NCBI GenBank assembly: GCA_030627905.1
Contig: DAOVRZ010000084.1
Coordinates: forward strand, 1-26,892
Origin: JAGMES01 sp023128035
Lineage (GTDB): Bacteria > Bacillota > Halanaerobiia > DY22613
Direction of reading: 5' to 3'
DNA: 26,892 bases
Made by a program: the position numbers and the translations under genes. The notes beneath the pieces were generated by a model. That model was not told the origin of the DNA. It ran no database searches and saw only the letters and a program-made list of their open reading frames with translations. The number at the start of each line of letters is the position of its first letter. The stretch's first letter is position 1. This document shows positions 1-8,092 of the stretch, in pieces.

Positions 1-63
1 AAGCGCTTAAAATGTATGACTCCATTGGAGTATCGTCATTATCTATCTACGTTAGTTGCATAA
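1..63 (+). CDS. IS3-family transposase OrfB, C-terminal 20 residues (partial)
   Basis: Frame 1 reads KRLKCMTPLEYRHYLSTLVA and then TAA at 61-63. The pattern L-K-x-M-T-P-x-E-Y-R is the usual extreme C-terminus of IS3-family OrfB (DDE, rve-type) transposases, where it follows the catalytic core. Only this tail is present; the catalytic residues lie upstream of the window. The identification is supported by the IS3-like inverted repeat about 50 bp downstream. Confidence 0.75.
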   Translation, partial: KRLKCMTPLEYRHYLSTLVA

Positions 64-141
64 ATATAGCGCCAATCTGTTGATTGACGCTATATAAAAA
101 GTTTTATTATTTCCACTGTCTACTTGACAGGGGGCAGTTCA
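1..141 (+). mobile_element. 3' end of an IS3-family (IS150-like) insertion sequence
   Basis: The window opens inside an insertion sequence. It contains the last codons of an IS3-type transposase, a hairpin (about 65-94, arms TATAGCG/CGCTATA) just after its stop, and a terminal inverted repeat at about 113-141. Read from outside inwards the repeat starts TGAACTGCCCCCTGTCAAG, a form I know from IS3/IS150-group ends. The left end and most of the transposase lie outside the window, so neither completeness nor a target duplication can be judged. Confidence 0.75.
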
Positions 142-183
142 TCTTCAAGGGATTGGGGTTTTTTATTTTAAGAGGTGATTACA

Positions 184-621
184 TTGAAAGTAATAAATAC
201 TCTTGATGACCTAGCTCATTTGCGCTCATCAAAAGAAATTAGAAAGCATTTATGGAATGAAATCGAAACAAAATTTTCTTCACTCTATAAGAACTTATAT
301 CCTGAAGAATCAATTTTTCAATTCTCCCTACAAATAACTGGCACTATTGTAGTTCTGGAACCAAAAGACAATGTCCATAACATTCTCCAAAATGTCGGCA
401 TAGGTAAAAACCCATTAACCTATAAACCTGAATGGTGGATAGTATTAAAGATTGACAGTGAAGAATATTTTAACTTCTACATTGCTTTTAGCATAAGCAT
501 CGTCCTTGGTCGGAAGAAATATTACCAAACTATTTGTCATGCCATCTCCATTGAATTGAACAAAGATAAAATAGATATAGGTTATATAGCCCAGACCTCA
601 AATTTTAAAAAAAGCAAGTAA
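184..621 (+). CDS. Hypothetical protein, 145 aa, next to IS end
   Basis: I do not recognise this protein. I chose the TTG at 184 because a strong Shine-Dalgarno (AGAGGTGAT at 171-179) sits 4-5 bases before it; the GTG at 175 is part of that Shine-Dalgarno and is an unlikely start. The product is soluble, with no signal peptide or transmembrane segment. It has a charged N-terminal half (DLAHLRSSKEIRKHLW) and a more hydrophobic C-terminal half with a conspicuous PEWW. It starts only about 43 bp after the IS3 right end, so its original promoter was probably displaced. Its last codons overlap the hairpin at 613-642. Function unknown. Confidence 0.6.
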   Translation: MKVINTLDDLAHLRSSKEIRKHLWNEIETKFSSLYKNLYPEESIFQFSLQITGTIVVLEPKDNVHNILQNVGIGKNPLTYKPEWWIVLKIDSEEYFNFYIAFSISIVLGRKKYYQTICHAISIELNKDKIDIGYIAQTSNFKKSK

Positions 622-642
622 CCTACTTGAAGGTTACTTGCT
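606..642. terminator. Bidirectional terminator between convergent genes
   Basis: A perfect 12-bp stem (613-624 with 631-642, 6-base loop) lies between the converging hypothetical gene and the aminopeptidase gene. On the minus strand the stem is followed by seven T (A-run at 607-613), which makes a strong intrinsic terminator for the aminopeptidase gene. On the plus strand the stem includes the stop codon of the hypothetical gene, and the downstream T-tract is weak. Confidence 0.85.
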
Positions 643-670
643 CATAAAATCATATATCACATCATTGATA

Positions 671-1744
671 TTAATCAATCAAAAACTTACCGTTCTCAGC
701 AACTACTTTACCATCTAAAATAATCTTACCATCTTTTCGAAGGTCTTTAATCATATCCCAATGTATTGCAGAAACATTAGTTCCGCCAGACTCAGGATAT
801 GCACGACCCAATGCAAGATGAATTGTACCACCAATTTTCTCATCAAAGAGAATATCTTTAGTGAACTTTTGAATCCCATAGTTTACACCGATTCCAAATT
901 CACCAATAAATCTAGCTCCTTCATCTGTATCTAAACAAGAAATTAAGAAATCTTCATTTTTGCTAGCAGTTGCATCTACAACTTTACCATCCTTGAACTC
1001 AAGGCGAATATCATTAACTTCTTTACCCATTCTAATAGCTGGAAAATCATATGTAATATAACCATTAGCAGAGTTCTCAATTGGTGCATAGAATACTTCG
1101 CCATCTGGCATGTTATTATGACCATCACATTTAATTCCTGGTCTACCTTCAATACTGAAAGTTAAGTCAGTACCCGGGCCAACCAACCGCACCTCTTTAC
1201 CTAGATCAAAAACAGCCTTAATCTTATCCTGATATTTGGAATTTACTGACCAATCAATATTAGTAGCACCGTAAACAAAATCTTCATATTCAGATAAAGA
1301 CATCTCTGCTTCCTGAGCTAATGCTGGAGTCGGGAAGTTACAGCCAACCCAACGTACTTTTCCACTCATAACATACTCAGAAACAGGCATAGACGCTTTC
1401 TGACGCCATGTTAAACGCTGAGGATCGAGATTTGACATATATTTAGTGTTCTCTGGAGCACTAATACTAATTAAAGCATCACAACTTTTTACCATGTTTA
1501 AGAAAATTTCATCTTCTCTTTTAAGAATTTCCTCTGCACCATGTTGTAGATATGTCAAACCTACAGATTCCATATTAATCCGGATAACAGGCTCAGCACC
1601 AGCTAAGGCAACTTGTTTGACAACTTCTTCAATCAAAGGTCTTGCTAGAAAACCTGCAGTAATTAAAACTCTTTCTCCCTTTTTTACTTCCACTGAGTTG
1701 TTTACTAAAATATCAGCCAACTTCACAATACGTGGATCACTCAT
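671..1744 (-). CDS. M29-family aminopeptidase (AmpS/aminopeptidase T-like)
   Basis: A cytoplasmic metallo-aminopeptidase releasing N-terminal amino acids from peptides. The 357 residues are close to the 370-410 usual in peptidase family M29 (thermophilic aminopeptidase, AmpS). The family's metal-binding pattern is visible in the C-terminal half: E216 (DGEVF), E282 (GEFGIG), H309 (GTIHLALG), Y316 (AYPESGG), H328 and D330 (IHWD). The last motifs, GTIHLALG..YPESGG and AIHWDMI, are the family hallmark. ATG start with GGGAGGT 9 bases upstream. It is a single-gene unit: 333 bp separate it from the chemoreceptor gene upstream, and it is closed by the terminator at 606-642. No signal peptide. A role in peptide catabolism is inferred. 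Confidence 0.92.
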   Translation of the reverse strand: MSDPRIVKLADILVNNSVEVKKGERVLITAGFLARPLIEEVVKQVALAGAEPVIRINMESVGLTYLQHGAEEILKREDEIFLNMVKSCDALISISAPENTKYMSNLDPQRLTWRQKASMPVSEYVMSGKVRWVGCNFPTPALAQEAEMSLSEYEDFVYGATNIDWSVNSKYQDKIKAVFDLGKEVRLVGPGTDLTFSIEGRPGIKCDGHNNMPDGEVFYAPIENSANGYITYDFPAIRMGKEVNDIRLEFKDGKVVDATASKNEDFLISCLDTDEGARFIGEFGIGVNYGIQKFTKDILFDEKIGGTIHLALGRAYPESGGTNVSAIHWDMIKDLRKDGKIILDGKVVAENGKFLID

Positions 1745-2023
1745 AGATGAATACCTCCCATTTTAATCTAAACATTTTCTCACTTATTAGTTATTCTATA
1801 CATCTTTGGATATACCTTTTTTTAGGATAATTTACCTAGTATAATCTAATAATTATTCGAAAGTGTCCTTAATAAGGATTTTTTATCCTTTATCATCTTA
1901 TTTCATACCATTAATGTTAGCTGATGTTAGTAATCTTATCAAATTAGTATAGCGAAGAGACAAAAATATAGTGTCATCAAAGTTTTATGCTATATACAGA
2001 AGTAGTATTATTCACGAACACTC
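1745..2023. other. Intergenic region, promoter region of the aminopeptidase gene
   Basis: No convincing ORF. Near 1843-1848 the minus strand offers TATACT as a possible -10, but I see no good -35. At 1870-1889 the plus strand has a small TCCTT/AGGA hairpin followed by six T that resembles a terminator but has no gene before it. The rest is AT-rich without recognisable structure. Confidence 0.4.
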
Positions 2024-2059
2024 AAAAAAAGACTATGCCTAAAATTTAGGGCATAGTCT
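2024..2059 (-). terminator. Terminator of the chemoreceptor gene
   Basis: On the minus strand, 18 bases after the chemoreceptor stop codon, a GACTATGCC/GGCATAGTC stem (2031-2039 with 2050-2058) is followed directly by TCTTTTTTT. This is a textbook rho-independent terminator. Confidence 0.9.
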
Positions 2060-2077
2060 CAAAAGAACCTTATTTTA

Positions 2078-4093
2078 TTAGAATTTTGCTACCACTTTCT
2101 GAAGCTCTTTAGCTAATTTTTCTAACTCATCAGCAGAAATGGAAATTTGCTCAATAGCAGCAGTCTGTTCTTCTGTAGCAGCAGAAGCCTCTTCAGTACT
2201 AGCAGCAGATTCTTCAACACTGGCACTTAAGTTTTGAATAGTTTGTACCATCACATCTATTTGCTTTACATTACTTTGATTCTCCTTAGATATTTCTTCA
2301 ACTTTTCGTGCAATCAATTTCACCATATCATCAATTCGACGGAAAACATTATTAGTATTCTCAACAGCCTCTTCCTGCACTCCTACAAGTTCAGCAGCTC
2401 TACCCATTTCAATAACTGCTAATTCAATATCTGACTTAATGAGATTAATTATTTGTTCAACTTGAGTAGTAGCTTCTCCAGTCTTTTCAGCTAAATTTCG
2501 AACTTCATCTGCAACAACAGAAAATCCCCGACCATGTTCACCAGCTCTCGCTGCTTCAATAGCTGCGTTTAATGCTAAAAGATTAGTTTGATTAGAAATC
2601 GCTTGAACTGTACTTACAATCTTCACGACATTTTCAATCTGTCTAGCCAAACCTTTAATGATCTCTCCAACTTTAATTGCAGCATTTTTATTATTAACCA
2701 TCTTCTGTATTTGATCACCAACTACTTCTAGTCCCTCATTACTCAAATCATCTGCCTGAGCAACTGAATTCAATACATCATCTATTTGTTTGATTATTAC
2801 ACCAAAAGATTCAGCCATATCCTGAACGATATCTGCTCCATTCTGAGTATCCTCAGCCTGACTGGATGCAACTAGAGCCAATCCTTCAATAGTAGAAGCA
2901 ACCTGTTCTGCAGTATCAGCACCTTCCCTTGTAATAGTAGCCAATTCTTGACTATTCGTAGTTACTTTTGATGATGTCTGAGTAACCTTTTCAATTAATT
3001 CTCGTAAACTTTGAACCATAAGGTTAAAGTTTTTTGCTAATTCTCCAACTTCATCATTAGAATCAATCTCAATCTTTTGTGTCAAATCACCAGCAGCAAT
3101 CTTCTCTGCTGTCTGACATAACTTTAAAATCGGTTTACCAACAAACAATAAAACAACAAAATATATTATAACTATGGTCACAATTAATCCAATTATAGCA
3201 ATGAATTTAAAAAAGTTTATATTATCCTTTGCTGGAAGAATAGCCTGATCAATATTTCCTGCTACACCAAAATATTCTTCACCTATTTTAACAAAGGCTA
3301 CTAAGCGACGACTTCCATCTTTTGTATAATCAAATATTCCTTCTTGTTGACTATAAATTCTATCATATGTTCCTACTTTTTTAAGATCTGCTCCCACAAA
3401 ACTTTGATCTTTATGATAAGTTAATATTCCATTCTTATCTGAAATCCACGGAACTACTGAACCAAAATGAGTTCTTTCAACTATACTTTGTAAATTATTT
3501 CTTTTAATAATCTTGGCAACAGATTCAGGTGAAATACCAATCTGCACAACTCCTGGTTCATCTAAACGACTCACTCCAATATATTGAAACAAAACTCCAT
3601 CAGAACCTCTAAATTGAGGATTCTGTGCCAGAATAAAATTTGAATCATGAATACCATTTAAAAAAGGTTTTGTTTGTTCAGAGGAATTAAAGTCAAAACC
3701 GATAAATTCAGATTCAGAGCTATAAGTTAATATTCCATTTTTATCAACAATATGTATCTCATCTATATAACTTATCTCCTTTACTAATTCAATTAGAACT
3801 TTTGTCTCCAATAATGCTGAATCATTTTTCATCATTCGAGCAATTAATTTTGTTATAGCAATTGCACTATCGTTATTAAGTTGAAATATATTTTCTTCAA
3901 TCTCTATTGCTTCTTTTTGTAATTCTTTAATCTGTTCAATCGAAGATTGAGCCTCTTCCCAAATATTACTTTCTAGAATACTTACCTCATTTCGATACAC
4001 AAATATGCCTATAACCAAAATCAATAAACACAAAATTAAAAACACAGGAAATTCAATTTTAAAACTAATTGAATTTTTCAATTTCTTAAACAT
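2078..4093 (-). CDS. Methyl-accepting chemotaxis protein with extracytoplasmic sensor domain
   Basis: A membrane chemoreceptor of 671 aa. Residues 15-33 form TM1, about 35-290 an extracytoplasmic sensor of dCache type (two repeated elements, DKNGILTYSSESEFIG and DKNGILTYHKDQSFVG, mark its PAS-like subdomains), about 294-319 TM2, about 320-372 a HAMP domain, then the long coiled-coil signalling domain. The conserved hairpin tip, around residues 490-540, reads SNQTNLLALNAAIEAARAGE followed by FSVVADEVRNLAE, the CheA/CheW-binding signature. No CheR/CheB-docking pentapeptide is visible at the C-terminus (ends VVAKF). ATG start preceded by GAGAGGAGA. It is monocistronic and closed by its own terminator. 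The ligand cannot be read from sequence; no che or flagellar genes are nearby. Confidence 0.95.
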   Translation of the reverse strand: MFKKLKNSISFKIEFPVFLILCLLILVIGIFVYRNEVSILESNIWEEAQSSIEQIKELQKEAIEIEENIFQLNNDSAIAITKLIARMMKNDSALLETKVLIELVKEISYIDEIHIVDKNGILTYSSESEFIGFDFNSSEQTKPFLNGIHDSNFILAQNPQFRGSDGVLFQYIGVSRLDEPGVVQIGISPESVAKIIKRNNLQSIVERTHFGSVVPWISDKNGILTYHKDQSFVGADLKKVGTYDRIYSQQEGIFDYTKDGSRRLVAFVKIGEEYFGVAGNIDQAILPAKDNINFFKFIAIIGLIVTIVIIYFVVLLFVGKPILKLCQTAEKIAAGDLTQKIEIDSNDEVGELAKNFNLMVQSLRELIEKVTQTSSKVTTNSQELATITREGADTAEQVASTIEGLALVASSQAEDTQNGADIVQDMAESFGVIIKQIDDVLNSVAQADDLSNEGLEVVGDQIQKMVNNKNAAIKVGEIIKGLARQIENVVKIVSTVQAISNQTNLLALNAAIEAARAGEHGRGFSVVADEVRNLAEKTGEATTQVEQIINLIKSDIELAVIEMGRAAELVGVQEEAVENTNNVFRRIDDMVKLIARKVEEISKENQSNVKQIDVMVQTIQNLSASVEESAASTEEASAATEEQTAAIEQISISADELEKLAKELQKVVAKF

Positions 4094-4152
4094 ATAATGT
4101 CTCCTCTCTGATTTAATTTGTTTCGGGTTTCGAACAAAAATAAAATTTAAAA

Positions 4153-4677
4153 CTATCCTTTGTATCTGCCTAGATGTTTTTGTGACATAATAACGTATAA
4201 ATCTTTACACTCTATATGATTGCAGACAATGGGAAGTCGCTCTTTAATCATTGCTATATCGCTGGTAATATTTACATCTAATTTGTAGTCTGTGATTAGT
4301 TGAACTTGATTTTCGTTTGAACAGGTTTCTGTAACGTTTAGTGAATAACCAACACTTTTACAGTTTCCTTTTTTTCGATAGGTTACATCAGTATCTTAAG
4401 CAGATTGAAGTGAATTTGATGAAATTTTAGGCAAATGGAATTACAGAGCTGTACCACAATAAAATGTGGAAATTATTTTTAGTACATCCCTTAATATTTT
4501 TATTCTATCTTTAGACATTAATCCAGAATTTTTATCAGTAATGTTTAATACTTCTAAACAAAGATTTATAATGAATCCAAGTTTTTCTTTAGATTGATTT
4601 GATTTGGAACGATATAATAGATCTGATCTAAAGTTGTTTTCCAATACTTTAGAAAGGGAGTCAGAACGTTTAACGAC
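4153..4677 (-). pseudogene. Degenerate transposase (DDE type, IS1182-like), with in-frame stops
   Basis: One minus-strand frame runs from about 4677 to a TAG at 4153-4155 and is interrupted by TAA at 4441-4443 and TAA at 4396-4398. The last 80 residues contain SLQSA*DTDVTYRKKG and GYSLNVTETC, then LITDYKLDVNITSD. These match the central SxQSxxDPDATYRxKGxK..GYxxNxTETC region I know from IS1182-like DDE transposases. The upstream piece (SKEKLGFIINLCLEVL) is less recognisable. Both ends of the gene are missing, so it is a fossil inside the 4.1-5.0 kb IS debris. The family name comes from motif memory and would need ISfinder. Confidence 0.7.
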
Positions 4678-4728
4678 ATTTCAGAAGGTGGTTTTCAGAG
4701 AGAAGTCTCCCTCCTCTATAGATGGGAG
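4656..4728 (+). mobile_element. IS200/IS605-type right-end remnant (TnpB guide-RNA-like hairpin)
   Basis: On the plus strand AGAAGTCTCCCTCC is followed by TCTATAGATGGGAGTTCAAAC, with CTCCC pairing with GGGAG across a TATAG-containing loop. Right ends of IS605 elements, which encode the 3' part of the TnpB omega RNA, commonly have this GAAGYCYCC...(T)TAG...GGGAGTTCA form. No tnpB reading frame remains in front of it; that stretch is the opposite-strand transposase pseudogene. The call is inferred from motif resemblance only. Confidence 0.5.
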
Positions 4729-5016
4729 TTCAAACCTCTTCATTCTATATTATAATATATTTTGTAAAAAAAGTAAAGCTATATTTTCATACTATAGGGA
4801 AAAGGGGTAAAAAAATATTTTATGTTCTTGTTTTTTTATCCAATCAAGCGGGCTTAGACATTACCTGAGTTCGATAGTGAATAGATATTAAACCATCACA
4901 AAACAACTTTCTCAATTGATAAAACCCTTTAAAACGTTGATATTATTGAGCTTTTCCTAAATAAAATAACAAAAAGAATCCTTTTATAGATAATTCAGCT
5001 AGCAAAATCCTGCAAA
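4729..5016. other. AT-rich intergenic region after IS debris
   Basis: No coding sequence I can support. A minus-strand stretch near 4830-4880 reads CLSPLDWIKKQEH, faintly like the tail of an IS3-type transposase, but it follows a stop codon and is too short to claim. Below iadA (4975-5015) there is no strong terminator, only a 4-bp stem before TTTTTG. Confidence 0.35.
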
Positions 5017-6189
5017 TTATTCAAAAGTGCCTCTAATAAGAATTTCATTTTCTTTTATCATCATTTTACCTTTAGCAATCACACTCTGTATCTCCAAACT
5101 ATTTTTATCCAACAAAAGAATATCCGCATCTTTCCCAGATTCTAATGAGCCTTTTTGCATAAGTTTTAAAATCTGTGCAGGATTAGTAGTGATAACCTTA
5201 AGCCCATCTTCTATCTTTACTCCTTTTTCTAAAACTGAATCTCTAAATTCCCTATGAAGTGTATCTACTTTACCAATACCTAAACCTTTAAAACACCCAT
5301 TCTCATCAAAGATTGGTAAACTTCCCTGACCATCAGAACTAAACGTAATTTGCTCAATAGGTACTCCTGCTTCTAATAACATTTTAAGACCTTTGCTTGC
5401 TCTTATCTCATCTTCTTCCATCCATTTTGGGTCAGAACTTGTTGTCAAATCCAAGTACCCTCCAGCTTTTCCGAATTTAATAGCTTCGTTAAATAGTTTC
5501 TGACTTCGATTAATATGAGTGGGGAGAAATTGAGTTAGAGGAATTTCTGAAATCCGAGCCATCTCCAATAGATCATCAAACATCCTTTTTCCATCTCCAA
5601 GATGAAAATTAACTACTCCAGCCTTACCTGAAAGAAGACCACCAACACGCGCTTCTGAGACTATTCGCTTAAGCTCTTCTAAAAGCGGTTGAGATGAACG
5701 ATGATCAGAGATGGCCAATTCACCAACACCAATTACTTTATCTATAAGAATCAAATCATCCCGAGCACTATCTGTAATTGTACGAACAGGAAACTCATAT
5801 GACCCAGTGTAAATATAAGTACTTATCCCCTCTTCTTCTAATCCTCTAGCTTTTGCAAGAAGTCCTGGTAAATGACGGGTTGTACCATCTGTGCCAAGAC
5901 AACCAATTACAGTAGTAATCCCTGCAGTAGTTAAGTCTGTTAATTGAATCTCTGGGGTTCGAGTATGATATCCACCTTCACCTCCTCCACCTACAATATG
6001 AACATGACAGTCAATAAACCCAGGGACTACAACCTTCCCAGTGGCATCAATCTCCTCAACTTCCATCCAATCAGGTAGTGGGGAAATATGATCTAGAATT
6101 TTATAGATTTTATCAGCCACCAACATGATATCTTTTTTTCCCAAATATAAAGGTGCATATACTTCTCCATTTCGAATAATTTTTATCAT
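5017..6189 (-). CDS. iadA: Isoaspartyl dipeptidase (beta-aspartyl peptidase)
   Basis: A zinc amidohydrolase that hydrolyses beta-aspartyl (isoaspartyl) dipeptides left over from degradation of damaged proteins. The 390 aa match the IadA family along their whole length. Visible metal or catalytic residues: H62 and H64 in FIDCHVH, H196 (NFHLGD), H225 (LPTHINR) and D286 (TFSSDG); GGGGEGG at 67-73 is also typical. The segment GVGELAISDHRS puts E157 where E. coli IadA has the carboxylated bridging lysine (GVKCAISDHRS), so the metal bridge would be a glutamate. ATG start with AAAGGAG upstream. It stands alone, about 240 bp after the lipoprotein gene and its terminator. Confidence 0.93.
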   Translation of the reverse strand: MIKIIRNGEVYAPLYLGKKDIMLVADKIYKILDHISPLPDWMEVEEIDATGKVVVPGFIDCHVHIVGGGGEGGYHTRTPEIQLTDLTTAGITTVIGCLGTDGTTRHLPGLLAKARGLEEEGISTYIYTGSYEFPVRTITDSARDDLILIDKVIGVGELAISDHRSSQPLLEELKRIVSEARVGGLLSGKAGVVNFHLGDGKRMFDDLLEMARISEIPLTQFLPTHINRSQKLFNEAIKFGKAGGYLDLTTSSDPKWMEEDEIRASKGLKMLLEAGVPIEQITFSSDGQGSLPIFDENGCFKGLGIGKVDTLHREFRDSVLEKGVKIEDGLKVITTNPAQILKLMQKGSLESGKDADILLLDKNSLEIQSVIAKGKMMIKENEILIRGTFE

Positions 6190-6339
6190 CTTTAAACTCC
6201 TTTCAACTCTGTTCTGAATATGTGCGCTTTACTTTTAATTATAATCCCCAATGTAACCCTTTTAATGAACTTCTGTATTCAATCATAACCTACAAGTTAT
6301 ATTAGATAATATTTCCTCAAAATCCTTCATTTTATTAAG

Positions 6340-6364
6340 AAAAAAAAGCGGCGAACATCCCCGC
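6340..6364 (-). terminator. Terminator of the lipoprotein gene
   Basis: On the minus strand a short GC-rich hairpin (GCGGGG ATGTT CGCCGC, 6348-6364, one mismatch) is followed by eight T (A-run 6340-6347). It lies about 70 bp after the lipoprotein stop codon and separates that gene from iadA. Confidence 0.8.
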
Positions 6365-6432
6365 ACCAAGCAAAAGGATTACGCCACTGATGATTTATTC
6401 CAACTTATTATTTTGAATCATAAAGCTTAGTA

Positions 6433-7389
6433 CTATATAAGAGGTTCATTCACCGTAAAATCTTCCCATTCAGTTTCGATTACCATAACTAAGTGTCCAG
6501 ATAAATCATGTACACTACAAGCTATTTGCCAAGAATAATTACCATTACTTAATGGACTATCCATAGTATAAGAAGTTTGATCTTTTAAGAAAATACTATC
6601 TCCATAAGATCCTTTTTTCAATATTAATTCATAAGAAACATTTATTTCTTCTCTATCTTCTACTCCATCCCATCTAAAAGTTGGAATGCCATTGTTAATC
6701 TCTACATCTTTTAAAATTATATTCTCTGGTAATCGGATGTCTTTTGTAACTGTATCTATCAATTCATCATCTTCATTATAAATATCAATGATCAAAGTAT
6801 AAGTATCTCCTAAGACAAAATCAATTACACTCAAATCTAAGAAAAATACAACTCCTAGATAATCTTCATTTTCATCATATCCACCAAACCCAACCATTTC
6901 TGTTTCTCCATCAATATAAACCCCAGCATAGCTCATCTCAACATTCTCGTATGATGAGATAATGAATCCTTGAGCTCTATAGGCTGCTGGGCCAGCAGTT
7001 TGAACACCTATGAAGCAAGCATCAAATTTTGCATCAATATGTAAATCCGAAATACCTGCCTCCGTTAAGTTAATTGTAATTTCTTCGCTTGTATAAATCG
7101 AATCTTTAATTTTCAATGTATGTTCACCAAGGGAAAGATCTCTAAAACAAAACTTACCATCACTCGTTGTAGATGTATATTCCTCCCCATCCAAATAAAC
7201 TGTTGTTATACCTACACCATCCCAAAATGAAATATCTTCTAAAAACATTGGTTCAAGAGTGGTATCAATTGGCGGTAAATTTACTGTACCATAAATATCC
7301 GCAGTTTTTTCTAGCTGGATGATTCCACAACCTACCACTAATAAAAACAATAAGAGTACAGCAACAGATGATCCTAATATCTTTCGCAT
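6433..7389 (-). CDS. Putative lipoprotein with carboxypeptidase-regulatory-like beta domain
   Basis: A surface lipoprotein of 318 aa and unknown function. Residues 1-20 form a signal peptide ending in a lipobox (LLVVGC), so C21 would be lipidated. Residues 32-115 resemble a carboxypeptidase-regulatory/PEGA-like beta sandwich (ADIYGTV, then VYLDGEEYTSTTSDGKFCFRDLSLGEHTLKI). The C-terminal part (about 225-315) looks like a fibronectin-III-like domain (PTFRWDGV, YELILKKG, LSNGNYSWQI). ATG start with TAGGAGG before it. It is monocistronic with its own terminator. Both domain assignments are by pattern only; a binding or adhesion role would be speculation. Confidence 0.8.
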   Translation of the reverse strand: MRKILGSSVAVLLLFLLVVGCGIIQLEKTADIYGTVNLPPIDTTLEPMFLEDISFWDGVGITTVYLDGEEYTSTTSDGKFCFRDLSLGEHTLKIKDSIYTSEEITINLTEAGISDLHIDAKFDACFIGVQTAGPAAYRAQGFIISSYENVEMSYAGVYIDGETEMVGFGGYDENEDYLGVVFFLDLSVIDFVLGDTYTLIIDIYNEDDELIDTVTKDIRLPENIILKDVEINNGIPTFRWDGVEDREEINVSYELILKKGSYGDSIFLKDQTSYTMDSPLSNGNYSWQIACSVHDLSGHLVMVIETEWEDFTVNEPLI

Positions 7390-7468
7390 TAGACTAAAAC
7401 CTCCTAATAATATTTTTTACACTATATTATATTTTCTTTTTAAAAAAGGGTTCCGCATAATCAAAAAC

Positions 7469-7497
7469 AAAAAAAGATCTGTCATTTGACAGATCTT
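7469..7497 (-). terminator. Terminator after the DUF5667-like gene
   Basis: A perfect 10-bp stem (AAGATCTGTC, 7474-7483, with GACAGATCTT, 7488-7497) with a 4-base loop, followed on the minus strand by a T-tract (A-run 7469-7475). Confidence 0.92.
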
Positions 7498-7536
7498 CGA
7501 TAATGCTTTTTATAATATTAAATTATTTAGTATGCT

Positions 7537-8040
7537 TTATTCTAACAATAAATTCACTTGTTCTTTAATAATTGTAGCAATCTCTTTTGAAACTTCAGCA
7601 ATTTTACTTAAATTAAGGTCTTTCTTTATCTGCCAAAAGAGATCTTTTCCACTTTCTACAACTTCTTTCAACTCTTCTTCTAGACCCGAAAGATTTATAT
7701 CTTTTTCATGACACACTTTCCAGGCTTTCATAGCATCTGTAATATTGTTTAATCCATCTTTAAGTAACTCAAAAGCTCTATCAGAATCATCTGCATTAAA
7801 CATCTCTATAGCTTCATGAAACCTCTCAGACGACCGTTCAAGATAAAAATCTACCTTCTTTTCTGAAGATAAAAACATAACAGTGATATCTTCACTTAAA
7901 CGGTCCAAAAAATAAAACGGAGAATCTGGAGAGATACCGCTCTTTGAATCATCTTTAGCATTGATCACACCATTACCAGCCATTACTAAAACTGCACAAA
8001 CCATAATCGTAATTATCATTGCTTGAAAATTTTTATTCAT
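7537..8040 (-). CDS. Secreted DUF5667-like helical protein
   Basis: A predicted exported or membrane-anchored protein of 167 aa. Residues 7-27 are hydrophobic and form a signal peptide or anchor (possible cleavage after VINA). The rest is highly helical and acidic, beginning with GISPDSPFYFLDRLSEDI, the typical opening of DUF5667-type domains (P-DSP-[FL]Y-x-LDRLxE). I place the start at ATG 8040, because an upstream in-frame ATG at 8055 lies just before the Shine-Dalgarno AGGTGG and leaves it no ribosome binding site. It lies 52 bp after truA on the same strand and may be cotranscribed. Function unknown. Confidence 0.75.
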   Translation of the reverse strand: MNKNFQAMIITIMVCAVLVMAGNGVINAKDDSKSGISPDSPFYFLDRLSEDITVMFLSSEKKVDFYLERSSERFHEAIEMFNADDSDRAFELLKDGLNNITDAMKAWKVCHEKDINLSGLEEELKEVVESGKDLFWQIKKDLNLSKIAEVSKEIATIIKEQVNLLLE

Positions 8041-8053
8041 TCTCTTCCACCTC

Positions 8054-8090
8054 ATTCTTAACTCTTAATTCTCAATTCTTAATTATTAAT
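8054..8090. repeat. AT-rich TTAATTCT-type interspersed repeat, copy 1
   Basis: The truA/DUF5667 gap is filled by reiterated TTAACTCTTAATTCTCAATT and TTAATTATTAATTA units. A closely related sequence in the other orientation fills the gap between the BCCT carrier and grdH (21960-22045). Confidence 0.6.
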
Positions 8091-8092
8091 TA

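Noticed and set aside
4094..4152. Sigma-28 (flagellar) promoter for the chemoreceptor
   Set aside because: No TAAA-N15-GCCGATAA arrangement; the nearest match (TAGGCAGATA near 4165) falls inside the transposase pseudogene and lacks a -35.
4604..4810. 68-codon plus-strand frame starting MERYNRSDLK
   Set aside because: It overlaps the transposase pseudogene and the IS605-type end, has no ribosome binding site, and matches nothing I know.
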